DNA of 64,000 nt from Flavobacterium oreochromis (GTDB lineage: Bacteria > Bacteroidota > Bacteroidia > Flavobacteriales > Flavobacteriaceae), in NCBI RefSeq assembly GCF_019565455.1, contig NZ_CP067377.1, forward strand, positions 1,804,001-1,868,000, written 5' to 3'. How positions within the stretch are numbered: the first letter of the stretch is position 1; each line of letters starts with the position of its first letter. The notes under the pieces were generated by a model. That model searched no databases. It worked only from the letters and a program-made list of their open reading frames with translations, and had not been told where the DNA came from. Shown here piece after piece: positions 1 to 9,917 of the stretch. The translations under genes and the position numbers were made by a program.

Positions 1-1
1 A

Positions 2-520
2 TCTGTTTTCTTCCCATTATGGCAAATACAACTTGACGCACCTCAATATCCAGAAGGATTAGTATTAAGATTATATGCTTATAAAATTGGAGGTGATGTA
101 GAAATAATAAATGGTCTAAATCATTATATTGGAATGGCAACCCTTCATACAGAAAACTTTTTTGAATTTTCCGTTCTCACGTATATTCTAGTAAGTTTTG
201 GATTAGTAGCATTGTTACTATTATTACTAGACAAAGTAAAATACATATTCATCTTTTTAATACTCTATATCGTATTTATAATACTATCAGCTATTGATTT
301 TTATCGTTGGAATTATGAATATGGACATAATTTAGATCCTAATGCAGCCATAAAAGTGCCAGGAATGGCGTATCAACCACCTCTGATAGGTTATAAACAA
401 TTATTAAATTTTGCTGCTTATTCTATTCCAGATATTGGAGGTTGGATGCTAGCAATGGTCGGGATTTTGTTACTTTTCATTCTTATTAAAGAAAAAAATA
501 CTAGATATGTTGAACTATAA
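2..520 (+). CDS. Membrane protein of the nos cluster (5' truncated by window edge)
   Basis: The reading frame is open from base 2 and ends at 520, so the N-terminus lies outside the window; an internal ATG at 134 is not the likely start. The visible 172 residues have a soluble first part (PQYPEGL...YKIGGD...LNHYIGM) followed by three or four hydrophobic segments. From memory, Bacteroidota nos clusters carry a protein like this between nosZ and nosL. It overlaps nosL by 14 bases, which indicates translational coupling. Its biochemical role is not established; a part in copper-site assembly or electron supply to N2O reductase is inferred only from position. Confidence 0.75.
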   Translation, partial: SVFFPLWQIQLDAPQYPEGLVLRLYAYKIGGDVEIINGLNHYIGMATLHTENFFEFSVLTYILVSFGLVALLLLLLDKVKYIFIFLILYIVFIILSAIDFYRWNYEYGHNLDPNAAIKVPGMAYQPPLIGYKQLLNFAAYSIPDIGGWMLAMVGILLLFILIKEKNTRYVEL

Positions 521-935
521 ATTTTTATTATTATTTAGTTTTGTCCTCTTTTTGTCCTGTGGGTCAGATAAGCCACAACCTATAAAATTAAATATAGACC
601 AGTGTGAATCCTGTAAAATGACCATTTCAAATCCTCAGTTTTCTAGTGAAATTATCACCGAGAAAGGAAGATGTTATAAATTTGACGATATATTCTGCTT
701 GCTTCAGTATATTAATAATACAAAAGTGAAAGTAAAAACTATATACGTATCAGATTATTCAAATAAAAATATGATTCCTATAGAAGAAGGTTTTTTTCTA
801 AAGCATGAACAGTTTAATAGTCCTATGAATGGCAATATAGCATGCTTTTCAGATTTAAAAGAAACTAAAAAATATCAAACAGAACTTCATACAGATGTAT
901 TAAATTGGAAACAATTAACTCAAATATACAAATAA
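507..935 (+). CDS. nosL: NosL, copper-binding lipoprotein for N2O reductase maturation
   Basis: This 142-residue protein is a probable outer-membrane or periplasmic lipoprotein: a hydrophobic leader ends in the lipobox LFLSC with the lipidated Cys at residue 18. The NosL copper motif Cys33-x-x-Cys36-x-Met38 follows. NosL is a Cu(I) chaperone that delivers copper for the CuA/CuZ sites of NosZ in cooperation with NosD, NosF and NosY. The gene overlaps the preceding membrane-protein gene and the following nosD, so the cluster is read as a tightly coupled operon. The length is normal for the family. Confidence 0.9.
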   Translation: MLNYKFLLLFSFVLFLSCGSDKPQPIKLNIDQCESCKMTISNPQFSSEIITEKGRCYKFDDIFCLLQYINNTKVKVKTIYVSDYSNKNMIPIEEGFFLKHEQFNSPMNGNIACFSDLKETKKYQTELHTDVLNWKQLTQIYK

Positions 936-2146
936 AAATACTAGCTATTTTAGCCTTAATTTATTTTCAAAATTCTTTTGCAAAAACAATTATAGTTACT
1001 CATTCAATAAAAAAAGCCATTCAACGAAGTGTAGATAATGATACTATTATTGTTCCTAAAAAAATATACAGAGAAGGAAATATATTAATTAATAAGAAGA
1101 TTGTCTTGATAGGTAAAGATTTTCCCGTTATTGATGGTCAAAATAAATTTGAAATATTTTCAATTAATGCGGACAATGTAGTTATAAAAGGTTTTAAGAT
1201 AATTAATTCAGGTTTTGCAGCACTTAATGATCCTTGTGGAATTAAGATATATGATCAAGAAAATATTATCATAGAAAATAATATTTTAGATAATAATTTT
1301 TTTGGAATTTATATTCAGAATGGAAAAAACTGTCAGATTAAAAATAATAAAATAAAAGCTTATGGTAAGGAAGAACAATTAATAGGAAACGGAATTCATT
1401 GTTGGAAAAGTCAAAATTTAAAAATTATAGGTAATATTATAACTGGACATAGAGACGGTATATATTTTGAATTTGTTACCAATTCTGTTATTTGGAGAAA
1501 TATTTCAAATAATAATATTCGTTACGGCTTACACTTTATGTTTTCTAATGACGATGCTTATATTACAAATGTTTTTAAAAATAATGGAGCAGGAGTAGCG
1601 GTAATGTTTACCAAAAATGTTAAAATGTTTAATAATTATTTTGAGGAAAATTGGGGCGATTCTGCTTATGGTTTATTGTTAAAGGAAATTTCGGATAGTT
1701 ATATCTATAATAATAAATTTTTAAGTAATACATCAGGAATTTACATGGAAGGTACCTCACGTATTTTAGTAGAGCAAAACCAATTTAAAAGTAATGGTTG
1801 GGGAATGAAAATACAAGCCAGTTGTATGGATAATGTAATAACCAATAATAATTTTATTAAAAATACATTTGATATAAGTACTAATGGAAGTTTAGTTCTT
1901 AATACTTTTAATAAGAACTATTGGGACAAATATGAAGGATATGATATTAATAAAGATGGTTTAGGAGATATTCCGTATCATCCACTCAGCCTATTTGCTG
2001 TTTTAACAGAAAATACACCATCAGCAATGTTATTGTATAGGAGTTTTATGATTACACTTTTAGATAAATCAGAAAAGATTTTACCTACAATTACACCTGA
2101 TAATTTTGTTGATAAAAGCCCTTTAATAAAATCCTTACCCTTATGA
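905..2146 (+). CDS. nosD: NosD, periplasmic right-handed beta-helix copper maturation protein
   Basis: The product is 413 residues with a short hydrophobic export signal near residues 9-26 and then many Asn-rich beta-helix turns (IIIENNILDNN, GIYIQNGKN, IYNNKFLSNTSGI) typical of NosD/PbH1 repeats. NosD is the periplasmic partner of the NosFY ABC transporter in building the CuZ centre of NosZ. No ATG is available: the frame opens at 869 after a stop, and TTG at 905 is the only usual start codon before the signal, so this start overlaps nosL by 31 bases. The stop overlaps the nosF start in an ATGA arrangement. Confidence 0.9.
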   Translation: METINSNIQIKILAILALIYFQNSFAKTIIVTHSIKKAIQRSVDNDTIIVPKKIYREGNILINKKIVLIGKDFPVIDGQNKFEIFSINADNVVIKGFKIINSGFAALNDPCGIKIYDQENIIIENNILDNNFFGIYIQNGKNCQIKNNKIKAYGKEEQLIGNGIHCWKSQNLKIIGNIITGHRDGIYFEFVTNSVIWRNISNNNIRYGLHFMFSNDDAYITNVFKNNGAGVAVMFTKNVKMFNNYFEENWGDSAYGLLLKEISDSYIYNNKFLSNTSGIYMEGTSRILVEQNQFKSNGWGMKIQASCMDNVITNNNFIKNTFDISTNGSLVLNTFNKNYWDKYEGYDINKDGLGDIPYHPLSLFAVLTENTPSAMLLYRSFMITLLDKSEKILPTITPDNFVDKSPLIKSLPL

Positions 2147-2862
2147 TCATAATTGATAATTGTACTAAAAAATTTGGCAAACTAGAAGTGTTAAAAAATA
2201 TATCTATAACCTTGAAAAAAGCAGAATGTATAGCACTTATAGGACCAAATGGTTGTGGAAAAACAACTTTAATTAAATCAATATTAGGGATGGTAATTCC
2301 TGATTCAGGAGACATTTCTATACATAATAAATCAATTAAAAAAGATTTTTTATATCGAAATAGCATAGGATATATGCCTCAAATAGGCAAATACCCAGAA
2401 GGATTAACTATAGGCGAAGTTATAAAAATGATCAAACAGTTAAGAAATTCAAAACAAGAATTAGACGAAGAGTTATTTTATGCGTTTGAACTTCAAAAAA
2501 TGTTAGACAAGCAAATGAATACATTGTCAGGAGGAACTACACAAAAAGTAAGTGCTGTTTTAGCCTTTTTATTTAATCCTGATATTTTAATTTTAGATGA
2601 ACCAACAGCCGGTCTTGATCCTCTAGCATCTGAAATATTAAAAGAAAAGATACTAAAAGAAAAAGAAAAAGGGAAACTCATAATTATAACTTCTCATTTA
2701 TTAAGCGAGTTAGATGATTTAATTACCAATATTGTTTTTATGCAAGAAGGAAAAATACAATTACATAAAACTATTAGCGAATTAAAAAAACAAACAAACG
2801 AAGATAAAATTAGTAAAGCAATTGCAAAAATACTAAGACAAAATCAACATGTTATACATTAG
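2143..2862 (+). CDS. nosF: NosF, ABC transporter ATP-binding protein
   Basis: This 239-residue ABC ATPase has Walker A GPNGCGKTT at residues 34-42, the signature LSGG at 128-131 and Walker B ILILDE at 148-153, followed by the TAGLDP D-loop. NosF drives the NosY membrane component, and the NosDFY complex is needed for copper-sulfur cluster assembly in N2O reductase. The start ATG overlaps the nosD stop by four bases, and nosY begins three bases after its stop. Identification as NosF rather than a generic ATPase rests on this position between nosD and nosY. Confidence 0.92.
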   Translation: MIIIDNCTKKFGKLEVLKNISITLKKAECIALIGPNGCGKTTLIKSILGMVIPDSGDISIHNKSIKKDFLYRNSIGYMPQIGKYPEGLTIGEVIKMIKQLRNSKQELDEELFYAFELQKMLDKQMNTLSGGTTQKVSAVLAFLFNPDILILDEPTAGLDPLASEILKEKILKEKEKGKLIIITSHLLSELDDLITNIVFMQEGKIQLHKTISELKKQTNEDKISKAIAKILRQNQHVIH

Positions 2863-2865
2863 AAG

Positions 2866-3633
2866 ATGAATTCATTGATAAAAATAATTATAAAAGATAT
2901 CTATAAAAACAAAATTATATTAGCCTATACTATTATTTTATCTATCTTAAGTTGGAGTTCATTTTTTTTTAGAAGATAATTCTTCAAAAGGAATACTAAC
3001 TATATTAAATGTAATTTTATTTACAGTCCCTCTTGTATCTATTTTATTTGGAACCCTATACTTGTATAATAGTTCTGAATTTATAGAATTATTATTGAGT
3101 CAACCAATTAAAAGAGAAAATATTTGGTGTAATTTATATTTAGGAATATCTTTTTCTCTAGGAATGGCCTTTTGTATAGGAGCCGGAATACCTTTGCTGA
3201 TAAACTCACCTAATAGCGTAGGAATAATGATGCTAATTGTTGGTGTTTTAATATCTATAGTTTTTGTTTCTCTAGCCTTTTTGAGCACAATTTTTACCAG
3301 AGATAAAGCAAAAGGAATAGGTTTAGCAATTATGATATGGCTATATTTTTCAATTTTATTTGATGGATTAGTTCTTTTTTATTATTTCAATTTTCAGAAT
3401 ACCCAATAGAAAACACAATGGTTGGGATTACGGTATTTAGCCCAATTGATTTGGCACGTATTCAGATTTTATTATACCTAGATGTTTCTGCTATGATGGG
3501 ATATACAGGTGCTATTTTTAAAGATTTCTTTGGAACAACATTAGGGCTGATACTCTCATTTTTATTCCTTTTTCTCTGGGCTTTTATACCTTTTATGATT
3601 TCATTGAAAAAATTCAAAAACAAAGATTTATGA
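2866..3633 (+). CDS. nosY: NosY, ABC transporter permease (two frameshifts as sequenced)
   Basis: The ATG at 2866 opens a frame with a first membrane segment (IILAYTIILSILSW) that hits a stop at 2977-2979, just after a run of nine T (2962-2970). Changing that run by one base joins it to a second open stretch ending at 3409. A second shift upstream of 3397, most likely at the T-run near 3374, joins the final part (QFSEYPIENTMVGITVF...GYTGAIFKDFFG) ending at 3633. The reconstructed protein of about 255 residues has about six membrane segments, as expected for the permease partner of NosF. The breaks are at homopolymers and may be sequencing errors or real inactivation; the DNA alone does not decide. 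Confidence 0.8.
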
Positions 3634-3661
3634 TCATTAATTTAAAATTAAATACTAATAT

Positions 3662-4105
3662 ATGTTACATCATTTTTTACTAATAATTCATTTATTAGCA
3701 GCTAGTATTTGGGTAGGGGGACATTTAATTTTATCAATTAGATATTTGCCAAAAGCACTAAAAAAACGAGATATTCAAATAATTAAAGATTTTGAAAAAC
3801 ATTATGAGCCTATAGGTCTTCCCGCTTTATTGTTTTTAGTAACTACTGGGATACTAATGGCTTATCAATATAATATAACTTTTACAAATTGGTTTTCCTT
3901 TCAAACGAATATTGAAAAGATCGTATCAATTAAATTACTATTACTCTTATTAACCTTAGTTCTTGCTATTCATGCGCGATTATTTATTATACCTAAATTA
4001 ACTCCAGAAAAAATAATTTTAATGGCTATTCATATCTTACTAGTAACAATAATAGGAGTAAGTATGTTAATCTTAGGAAGCTTTGTTCGATTAGGAGGGC
4101 TTTAA
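3662..4105 (+). CDS. CopD-like four-helix membrane protein
   Basis: This 147-residue protein has four predicted membrane helices and histidines near helix ends (LHHFLLIIH, HYEPIG, LAIHARLF) resembling the CopD/YgaP-like haem or copper membrane family. It starts 28 bases after nosY and is probably the last gene of the nos operon. CopD-family proteins are linked to copper movement across the inner membrane, which fits the copper demand of NosZ, but a direct role is inference. The family assignment comes from helix layout and histidine pattern only. Confidence 0.7.
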   Translation: MLHHFLLIIHLLAASIWVGGHLILSIRYLPKALKKRDIQIIKDFEKHYEPIGLPALLFLVTTGILMAYQYNITFTNWFSFQTNIEKIVSIKLLLLLLTLVLAIHARLFIIPKLTPEKIILMAIHILLVTIIGVSMLILGSFVRLGGL

Positions 4106-4242
4106 CTCTAGTTTTTAATTTACATGATTTTATAATTACTTAATTTTTAAAATAATTTACAGTTTAATTAAAAAGGATAGTTGATTTATTTAAAATATAA
4201 TGTTAAATGACAAATATCATAGCTAATTAACTAATATAGATG

Positions 4243-4382
4243 TATATTTGTGTTCATCTCAAACGTCAAAAAAGAGATTGTATCTAAATTTAGATTTTTT
4301 TCTTTACTCAATACATTTCATAAGTTAAAACGAAAAAATCAAAATTGTTTGTAATAAAGCTTGTGTAAATTATATAAATTTG
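4243..4382 (+). promoter_or_regulatory. Candidate promoters upstream of the copper/TonB region
   Basis: The 287-base gap between the CopD-like gene and the next gene holds two boxes matching the Bacteroidota -7 consensus TAnnTTTG: TATATTTG at 4243-4250 and TAAATTTG at 4375-4382. A TTTG at 4348-4351 upstream of the second box is a possible -33 element. The second box lies just before the ATG at 4393, so its transcript would have a very short leader. A perfect AT palindrome at 4282-4295 followed by a T-run lies between them. The boxes suggest that the region downstream is transcribed separately from nos. Confidence 0.45.
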
Positions 4383-4392
4383 CGCTTTAATA

Positions 4393-4761
4393 ATGAGGAA
4401 ATTATACATTATATTAGCTTTTTCAATACTGTTGCGACCTGTTATGCCAGTTATTGATTATGTAGTAAATTATGACTACATAACGAAGGTATTGTGTGTA
4501 AATAAAGATAAACCCATATTAAAATGTAATGGAAAATGTCACTTAATGAAAGAGCTAGCAAAAGCCTCTGAAAGTGAAAAACCCGTACCAGATAAAAAGA
4601 ATGTTTTTTTAGAACAATATGAAATATTATTTATTCAAGCCATTTTTGAGTTTGAATCTGTAAAACGTATTTATAAACAAATTCATCCATTTGATAATTA
4701 TATGAATTTGTACCAACTTCTTGATAAAAGATTTATTCTAAAACCACCTATCTTTAGATAA
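4393..4761 (+). CDS. Small CNGKC-motif protein, copy 1 (candidate metal-binding)
   Basis: This 122-residue protein has a hydrophobic N-terminus (residues 4-20, ending LLRPVMPV) and no charged cleavage region, so it is either secreted or membrane-anchored. After it comes a conserved block NYDYI...LCVNKDKP...CNGKCHL with Cys35, Cys45, Cys49 and His50. A second copy lies at 9918-10320 with the same leader and Cys spacing, and each copy stands upstream of a TonB-receptor gene. I do not know a defined function; the CxxxCH cluster makes metal binding a reasonable inference. The C-terminus ends in a PPIFR motif shared with the paralogue. Confidence 0.75.
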   Translation: MRKLYIILAFSILLRPVMPVIDYVVNYDYITKVLCVNKDKPILKCNGKCHLMKELAKASESEKPVPDKKNVFLEQYEILFIQAIFEFESVKRIYKQIHPFDNYMNLYQLLDKRFILKPPIFR

Positions 4762-4862
4762 TCATTTACTATGTTGATTTTCTCTAATCACATATATATG
4801 CTATACTATAATTAGCATTGTTTTCTCGCGCCTTGCGTAAAAATAATTTATTAAAGAAGACT

Positions 4863-5766
4863 ATGAAATTTCTAAAGTATTGGAGTATTGTATTAATATA
4901 TACAATGACTTCTTGTACATTGGAAAAAACAGATTATGAAGCAGAAATAGCAACTGTAGTAACTGAATATGCCACTTTTAAAGAAGTTACTTCTTTAAAA
5001 ATAGGTAATTATGATGTTTGTGTTGAAGCACTTAATGGAACTTTTTATAAAGGATATAATGAGATTCATATAAAGGTTTTTGATCATGATACAAATAAAG
5101 CAGTTCTACCTACTTCAGTATCTTTTTACCAATTATGATATCGGCAAATGACAAAAAAACATCTTGTCCTCATCAGTATAATATGATATATAAACCTGTA
5201 GAAGGATACTTTACGGGATATTCTGTTTTTACAGATCAAAGCAATAAAGGAGTTTGGCAAATACGTGTTGATATTACTATTAATAATCAAAAATATATGG
5301 TATTCAAACCCTATCAGTTCTTCCTCAAAAAAATATGAATCTAAACATGACTACTTTTATAGGAAATGATGGAGAAGAGTATTATATAGCTTTAGTTGCC
5401 CCACAAAAACCAAAAGTAGCAGAAAACACTATAATAGCAGGAATATATAAGTATAATAAACCTACAGCTATAGAACCTTATGAATATTCTTTTACTGAAG
5501 TTAAAAATTATACTTTAAAAATAGATCCAAGAATGCCAGAACCTTCTATGGGAAATCATTCATCTCCTAATAATAAGGATTTATTACAGGAAAACGATGG
5601 ATTTTATCATGGTATCGTTAATTATACAATGACAGGTAATTGGACACTCAACTTTATATTGTTAGATTCTACAGGAAAAGTCATAAAAGGAACTAGTGTT
5701 CCAGAAGATTTTACACCAGGTATTCTAGGTTTAAAAAGTACACTTTTTATTGATATCTTATTCTAA
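4863..5766 (+). CDS. YtkA-like lipoprotein (two frameshifts as sequenced)
   Basis: The chosen start ATG at 4863 gives a lipoprotein leader ending MTSC; an earlier start at 4818 would spoil the signal. The frame is broken twice. At a T-run near 5125, adding one T turns a stop into FLPIMISANDK. A second break falls upstream of 5320. The reconstructed protein of about 300 residues has two similar halves that resemble YtkA-like domains; the second half contains DPRMPEPSMGNHSSPNN and MTGNWTLNF. YtkA/FixH-like domains occur near copper and cytochrome-oxidase assembly genes. The Met/His-rich stretch is compatible with copper binding, which is an inference. Confidence 0.65.
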
Positions 5767-5772
5767 TAACCA

Positions 5773-7756
5773 ATGAGAAAAATGTTATTACCAATAATTG
5801 GTATTTGTTTTTTTGCAAACGCGCAAGGAATACAAGAAAAAAAGGATTCAATAAAAGTTATGAAAGAAATTTATTTGCAAAAATTCAGAAAAAAAAGAAG
5901 ATTGAAACTGATTTAAAATTAGCCGTTTCAATAGATGAATTTTTAGCTTCTTCAAATAATATTTCTTTTATAAAAAGAGGAGCTTACGCATGGGAACCAT
6001 TATTAAACAATATGAGTAGTGAGCGTTCTACTATTACTATTGATGGGATGCATATTTTTGGAGCTTGTACAGATAAAATGGATCCAGTTACCTCTTATTT
6101 AGAAGTTAATAATTTAGCAACTATTGATATAAAATCAGGGCAACAAGGAGGCTTACATGGAGCAACTGTTGCAGGAAATATTAATCTAGTTAGAAAAAAT
6201 AGCTCTTTTGCCGAAAAACCCAATATATCTGGGAGTTTTCAAGGGGGTTTTGAATCAAATAATCATCAACTTTTTAATCTAGGAGCTATAGCCTTTACAA
6301 ATGATAAATTGGTTTTTGATGGTACTATAGCTTATAGAGAAGCTGGAAATTATTTTGATGGGAACAATAATGAAGTAAAACATTCTCAATACTCTAAATT
6401 TAATTCCTCATTAGGGGTGGCATATAAAACAGGATTGCTTTCTTCTTTAAAGGTAGATGCTATTTTTGATATGGCCAAAAATGTTGGATTTCCAGCTTTA
6501 CCTATGGATTTGTATCTTTCAAGAACTTTAATAACATCAGCAGCTTATAAGAAGATTTTTGAAGATAAATTAATTAAAGTATGGGATACTAAAGTCTATT
6601 TTAATACCATAGAACACTATATGGATGACACTACTAGACCTGAGAATTTAGTTCATATGGATATGCCTGGCTGGAGTACCACTTATGGATTAGTTTCTAA
6701 AATGAACTTAAAAAAAATCAGTTCTCTTCAGAAGTACAACTTAATGGATATAATAATTTATCAATTGCAGAAATGCGAATGTATCCGCAAGATCGTAGTA
6801 AAAGGACTATGTTTGCTTATACTTGGCCTTGGGTAACCACAAAATTTGCCAGTTTAGCCATACAAAATTCTTGGGATTTTTCAGATGAACATCAGTTGTC
6901 CTTCGGTAGTTCTTTTGGGGTTAATTACAACTTTTCAAAATATGTAGAATTTAACTGGATTTTTTACCCAAATAGTCCCCAAGAAAAAATACGATTTCTT
7001 CCTAGTCTTAATCTCAAATATCAATACAAAAAAAATAATTATCATTTTTCTGTAGGTACAGGTTATGGTCATAGAGCGCCCTCTATTTCAGAAGGATATG
7101 GATATTATATTTATAATAGTTTTGATAGATACGATTATATAGGAAACCCCAATTTAAAAAATGAAATTTCATATGAAGTAAATGCCAATATAGGGTATAA
7201 AAATGATATCATAGGTATAGAATCTAAAGCTAATTATTTTTATATTCAAAACTATATTGTTGGGAAAATTTTGAGTCTAGGAAGTCCTATGAATTATCAG
7301 TCTATAGGCGTAAAAGGATATACTTCTTTAGATTATGCAAAACTCTATAATATATCAGTAACAGCCTTTTATTATTTAACAGAACATATTCGTTGGGAAA
7401 CTTCATTAACCTATGCAAGAGGTCTAGATAGTAAACAAATTAATCTGCCTTTTATTAGACCTTTAACTTATTTAACCTCTTTACAATATAAACATTGCAA
7501 TTTTGGTCTAAGAACATCTATAAATGGTGATTTAGATCAAATACATTTCAGTTCATTGTATGGAGAGGATAGAACACCTCAATATTTATTATGGAATAGC
7601 TCAATGGATTATACAATCCCTTTTGATAGTTATAAAATGACATTACAATTAGGAGCAGAAAACATGCTAAATAAAAATTATAGTACCTATGCTGATTGGG
7701 GAAATATTAATCGAATGGGACGGAATATTTTTATCTCATTTAAACTTAATTTTTAA
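5773..7756 (+). CDS. TonB-dependent outer membrane receptor 1 (two frameshifts)
   Basis: The ATG at 5773 encodes a signal peptide (MLLPIIGICFFANAQG) in a frame that is lost at the A-run near 5888-5895. One extra A joins it to the plug domain (TITIDGMHIFGACTDKMDP...GATVAGNINLV). A second break at the A-run near 6710-6716 is repaired by one A, giving NQFSSEVQLNGYNNLSIAEM and then the beta-barrel, which ends in Phe (FKLNF) as barrels do. The corrected length is about 660 residues. Such receptors import metal chelates, cobalamin or similar ligands using TonB energy. Between a YtkA-like protein and an MbnP protein, a copper ligand is the best guess. It lacks a SusC-type N-terminal extension. Confidence 0.8.
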
Positions 7757-7778
7757 AAAAATAAACAATCTAATTATT

Positions 7779-8663
7779 ATGAAAAATTTTAAAAAATATT
7801 ATTTACCACTTATTTCATCATTATTCTTTTTATCTTGTAGTAAAGATGATGATCAAAAAATACTACAACCTACTGTACTATCTAATAATCTTACATTAGT
7901 TTTTGAAAATAGTTTTAAAAATACGCCAATTATACTTGGAGAGCCAACTTCAGCTACTGTAACTACTAATACTTCTGTAAATAATCAAAAACATCTTTTG
8001 AAAGAAGTAAAGTACATCGTTAGTAATATTAGACTTATAGCTGAAGATGGTACAGAAGTTCCCTATAACGTAACAAATTTAGATTTAGGAGCAACTATAA
8101 TAGACCAAGCAAAACCAGAAACACTAAATTATGTATTATTAAATATTCCTTATGGAACCTATAAACAAATTAAATTTGGATTAGGAGTAAGAAGTGATTT
8201 GAATAAAGTAGACCAAACAAAGGCACCTAAATTTTTGCTAATGCAGGAGAAAATAAAACTCAGATGATGTGGGAATGGGGAGCAGGTTATCGCTTTGTGA
8301 AAATCGAAGGATATTATGGTGATGAAAATAAAGAACTCTCAATCCATACAGGAAGTACACAAAAAAAAAGATTCTAATGGAAATTTAGTTCAAGGAGTAG
8401 ATGCTTATCGTGATATAACTTTGCGTTTTCCAAACCAAGCAGTTGTAGGAAAAACAGCAGCAAAAATTACTATAAATGCTGATTTTGATAAATTATTAAG
8501 CGGAACAGAGAAAATAACGTTAACAACAGGTACTAAAAGTGGAGATAACGCAACCCCTAATATTCATTCAGCAGTGCAGATGATGCGTTTTGTAAATAAT
8601 ATAGGAGGTAATGGGACAACTGATATTGCAGGAATGTTTTCTGTTACTAAAGTTCAAAACTAA
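7779..8663 (+). CDS. MbnP-family lipoprotein (two frameshifts as sequenced)
   Basis: The start ATG at 7779 gives a lipoprotein leader ending FFLSC. Two single-base losses break the frame: in the T-run at about 8233-8237 (one T restores KFLFANAGENKTQMMWEWG-type sequence) and in the A-run at about 8359-8367 (one A restores TQKKKDSNGNLVQG). The corrected protein of about 295 residues has family features: LTLVFEN near the start, the KYIVSNIRLIAEDG strand, GTYKQIKFGLGVRSDLN, a Trp-Glu-Trp motif before GYRFVKIEG, and a His strand (LSIHTGST). MbnP proteins bind copper, and in methanotrophs a Trp is oxidised to kynurenine by MbnH. The next gene encodes an MbnH-like enzyme. Confidence 0.78.
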
Positions 8664-8672
8664 AAAATAATC

Positions 8673-8816
8673 AGACTGTCTAATCGTTAAAATGAATATT
8701 TCGTAATTAATGCTTTATACTTAAAAATGTTAGATCTATTAGTTCTATACTAAATAAGTTAGAGCAAAGTAAATGATTAGATTAAAAAATATTACTTATA
8801 AACTTTTAGACAGTCT
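8673..8816. repeat. MITE-like element with 11-bp terminal inverted repeats
   Basis: The sequence AGACTGTCTAA at 8673-8683 is matched perfectly by its reverse complement at 8806-8816, bounding a 144-base AT-rich segment between the MbnP gene and the di-heme peroxidase gene. The ends resemble those of two other small inverted-repeat elements at 15745 and 32011. No coding sequence is evident inside. The right end lies just before the true start of the next gene, so the element may carry part of its promoter. Confidence 0.5.
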
Positions 8817-8832
8817 CCTTTATCCTTTTGAA

Positions 8833-9875
8833 ATGAAATCAAAGAAAAAAATACTAATGATTCTTTTACCCTTTTTATTTTCATGTACTAAGGATAAAGA
8901 AATGTATATAGAGCCGATTTCTATTTCTGAAATAAATAATCCAGAACTAATTTTAGAAATACCTCAAAAATTTCCCCCATTCAATAGCTTTTTTTTAAGA
9001 AATAAGCCAACAAAATATGGCGTACAATTAGGAGAAAAATTATTTAATGATAAAAGGCTTAGCAAAGATAATTCTATTTCATGTGCAAGTTGTCATATAA
9101 AAGAAAACGCATTTACTGATAAAAATCCAAAAGCTATTGGAATTTTAGGACGTATAGGACTTCGTAATACTCCTCCTATTCAAAATCTAGCTTTTATGAA
9201 CTTTTATATGTGGGACGGAAACGAACTAGAATTAGAACATCAGCCTATCGTACCTATAATTACAAAAGAAGAAATGGGATCCTCTGTCTTAGAAATAATA
9301 GCAAAAATTGAAGAAGATAAAGAATACCAATCATTATTCAAGAAAACTTTTGGAGAAGATAAAATTACACAAGAAAAAATATTTAGAAGTATTGCGCAAT
9401 ATGAATATACTTTAGTTTCATCGAACAGTAAATATGATAAAGTAATGAAAAAAGAAGAAGCATTTACTATTAATGAAAAAAAGGATATGAAACTTTTCAA
9501 AAAAAATGTATTAACTGTCATTCAACAGAATTATTTACAGACCAGACCTTTAGAAATATAGGCTTTCCTATAAATCCTAATAAAGATGAGGTTGGTAGAG
9601 CTAGAGTAACAGGTAAGGATCAGGATGTACAAGCATTTAGAGTCCCTTCTTTAAGAAATATAGAATATACTGCTCCTTATGGAAGTTTTGGTCAGTTTGC
9701 TTCATTGAAAGATCTCTTAGATTATTTTGATAAAGGTGTTTTAAATGCTGATAATTTAGATGCCATTTTAAAGAATAATGGAAATAAAATTTCATTAACA
9801 GAAGAAGAAAAAATAAATCTAATTCATTTTATGAAAACATTAAGTGATCAGATATTTATTAAAAAAAGTGAGTAA
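8833..9875 (+). CDS. Di-heme cytochrome c peroxidase / MbnH-MauG-like lipoprotein (one frameshift)
   Basis: The ATG at 8833 gives a lipoprotein signal (ILMILLPFLFSC); a start at 8773 would lie inside a repeat element and spoil the signal. The first haem site is Cys84-A-S-Cys87-His88. The frame is lost at the A-run near 9500-9508; one extra A gives the second haem site CINCH followed by STELFTDQTFRNIGF and continues to a stop at 9873-9875. The corrected length is about 347 residues, normal for bacterial di-heme peroxidases. Sitting next to an MbnP gene, it is a candidate MbnH, the enzyme that oxidises a Trp of MbnP; an ordinary peroxide-scavenging role remains possible. Confidence 0.82.
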
Positions 9876-9917
9876 AATTTTATAAAAAAATAAGATAAAA
9901 TACACTTAGAAAAATAA

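Noticed and set aside
2962..3410. nosY interruption by an insertion element.
   Set aside because: Only single-base shifts are needed to restore the frame, and no foreign DNA or repeats lie at the breaks.
4282..4301. Palindrome plus T-run as an intrinsic terminator after the CopD-like gene.
   Set aside because: The 14-base palindrome leaves at most five A/T pairs around a four-base loop, too weak to call.
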